Origin: Rebecca billardiae RCC1528
Taxonomy: Eukaryota; Haptophyta
NCBI GenBank assembly: GCA_965240325.2
Contig: OZ251234.1
Location: 1,612,001-1,676,000, forward strand
Direction of reading: 5' to 3'
DNA: 64,000 nucleotides
Position 1 is the stretch's first letter. The number at the start of each line of letters is the position of its first letter. This document shows positions 63,769 to 64,000 of the stretch, piece after piece. Under the pieces are notes generated by a model, which was not told the DNA's origin, searched no databases, and saw only the letters and a program-made list of their open reading frames with translations. The translations under genes and the position numbers were made by a program.

Positions 63769-64000
63769 ATGGCGGCGTCACAGATGGACTCGGTGATCCT
63801 CGAGGAGGATCTCGACGAGAACTACGAGCCTACGGAGGAGGGTGCGCGCAGCGGTGCTCCCTGCGCGGCGCGCGGCCTCGGCGCGGCGCGACGCGGCGGT
63901 GCGTGCGCGCGCGTGGGCCGAATCGGAGGTGGTGCGGTGCGCTGCTTCGCGCAGAGATCGTGGAGTACGCGAAGTGGCTCGGTATGGACCTGGACGCGGA
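63769..64000 (+). CDS. CEP164-like centriole/basal-body protein, N-terminus only
   Basis: Exon 1 63769-63841 (MAASQMDSVILEEDLDENYE), intron 63842-63952 (GTGCGC...AG, phase 1), exon 2 from 63953 to the right edge. The joined reading is PTEEEIVEYAKWLGMDLDA. The pattern LEEDxDExYxPxExEIxEyAxxxGxD matches the conserved N-terminus of CEP164, which sits at distal appendages of the mother centriole and is needed for ciliogenesis; a WW domain would be expected just downstream. Only about 40 residues are visible, so the call rests on one short but specific motif. It implies a flagellate life stage. Confidence 0.65.
   Translation, partial: MAASQMDSVILEEDLDENYEPTEEGARSGAPCAARGLGAARRGGACARVGRIGGGAVRCFAQRSWSTRSGSVWTWTR

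Overview
This is a GC-rich eukaryotic nuclear window with about 20 protein genes on both strands. Eight genes have introns I could place by splice sites and reading phase. The organism looks like a flagellate alga with a secondary plastid, most likely a haptophyte of the Prymnesium/Chrysochromulina kind; that placement is inference. Supporting observations: a uroporphyrinogen-III synthase with a signal-peptide-like leader, a CEP164-like basal-body protein, long Ser-Pro-rich extracellular tracts, and 17 reconstructed introns of 111-269 nt, 14 of which begin GTGCG.

Layout. 1-2,100: a DUF350-like membrane protein running off the left edge and a plastid-type HemD (UROS). 2,142-14,219: one intronless minus-strand gene for a ~4,025-residue surface protein: signal peptide, proline-rich stalks, FG-GAP propeller, IPT/TIG repeats, PKD/REJ-like region, GPS motif, membrane segments. 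15,874-20,304: a STAND-type P-loop NTPase with ankyrin repeats. 20,645-24,323: a four-exon kinesin-6, head to head with a secreted ATP-grasp (TupA-like) protein. 26,545: spliceosomal Sm-D3. 27,884-29,215: a GT92-like glycosyltransferase. 29,253-35,484: a transposon island with two nearly intact but internally deleted DNA transposons: a pogo/Tc1-type element with 26-bp terminal inverted repeats between TA dinucleotides, and a 2,196-bp hAT element with 12-bp terminal repeats and a perfect 8-bp target duplication. 35,500-37,200: gene-poor, with a 50-bp dispersed repeat and a nested stem-loop. 37,222-42,231: a small glycine-zipper protein and a myristoylated-type GAF-GAF-cyclase protein whose catalytic metal-binding residues are missing. 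43,012-45,781: a GT77-like arabinosyltransferase relative, divergent from an RsuA/RluB-type pseudouridine synthase. 47,000-48,960: gene-poor. 48,963-52,492: AP-1 gamma-adaptin with six exons including a 17-nt first coding exon. 52,719-55,086: an SK-like channel lacking the GYG filter. 55,259-59,447: a HEAT-like protein of unknown function. 60,372-62,630: an ankyrin protein. 63,097-63,516: a small zinc-ribbon protein. 63,769 to the right edge: the start of a CEP164-like gene.

How the genes relate: this is an ordinary eukaryotic gene neighbourhood, not an operon. Several genes fit endomembrane and surface biology (AP-1 gamma, GT77, GT92, ATP-grasp, the giant receptor). Flagellar and cell-division functions (CEP164-like, kinesin-6) and signalling proteins (pseudo-cyclase, SK-like channel, STAND NTPase) are interspersed. 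Four gene pairs are head to head over 66-253 bp and may share promoters. I saw no tRNA, rRNA, spliceosomal RNA or CRISPR array.
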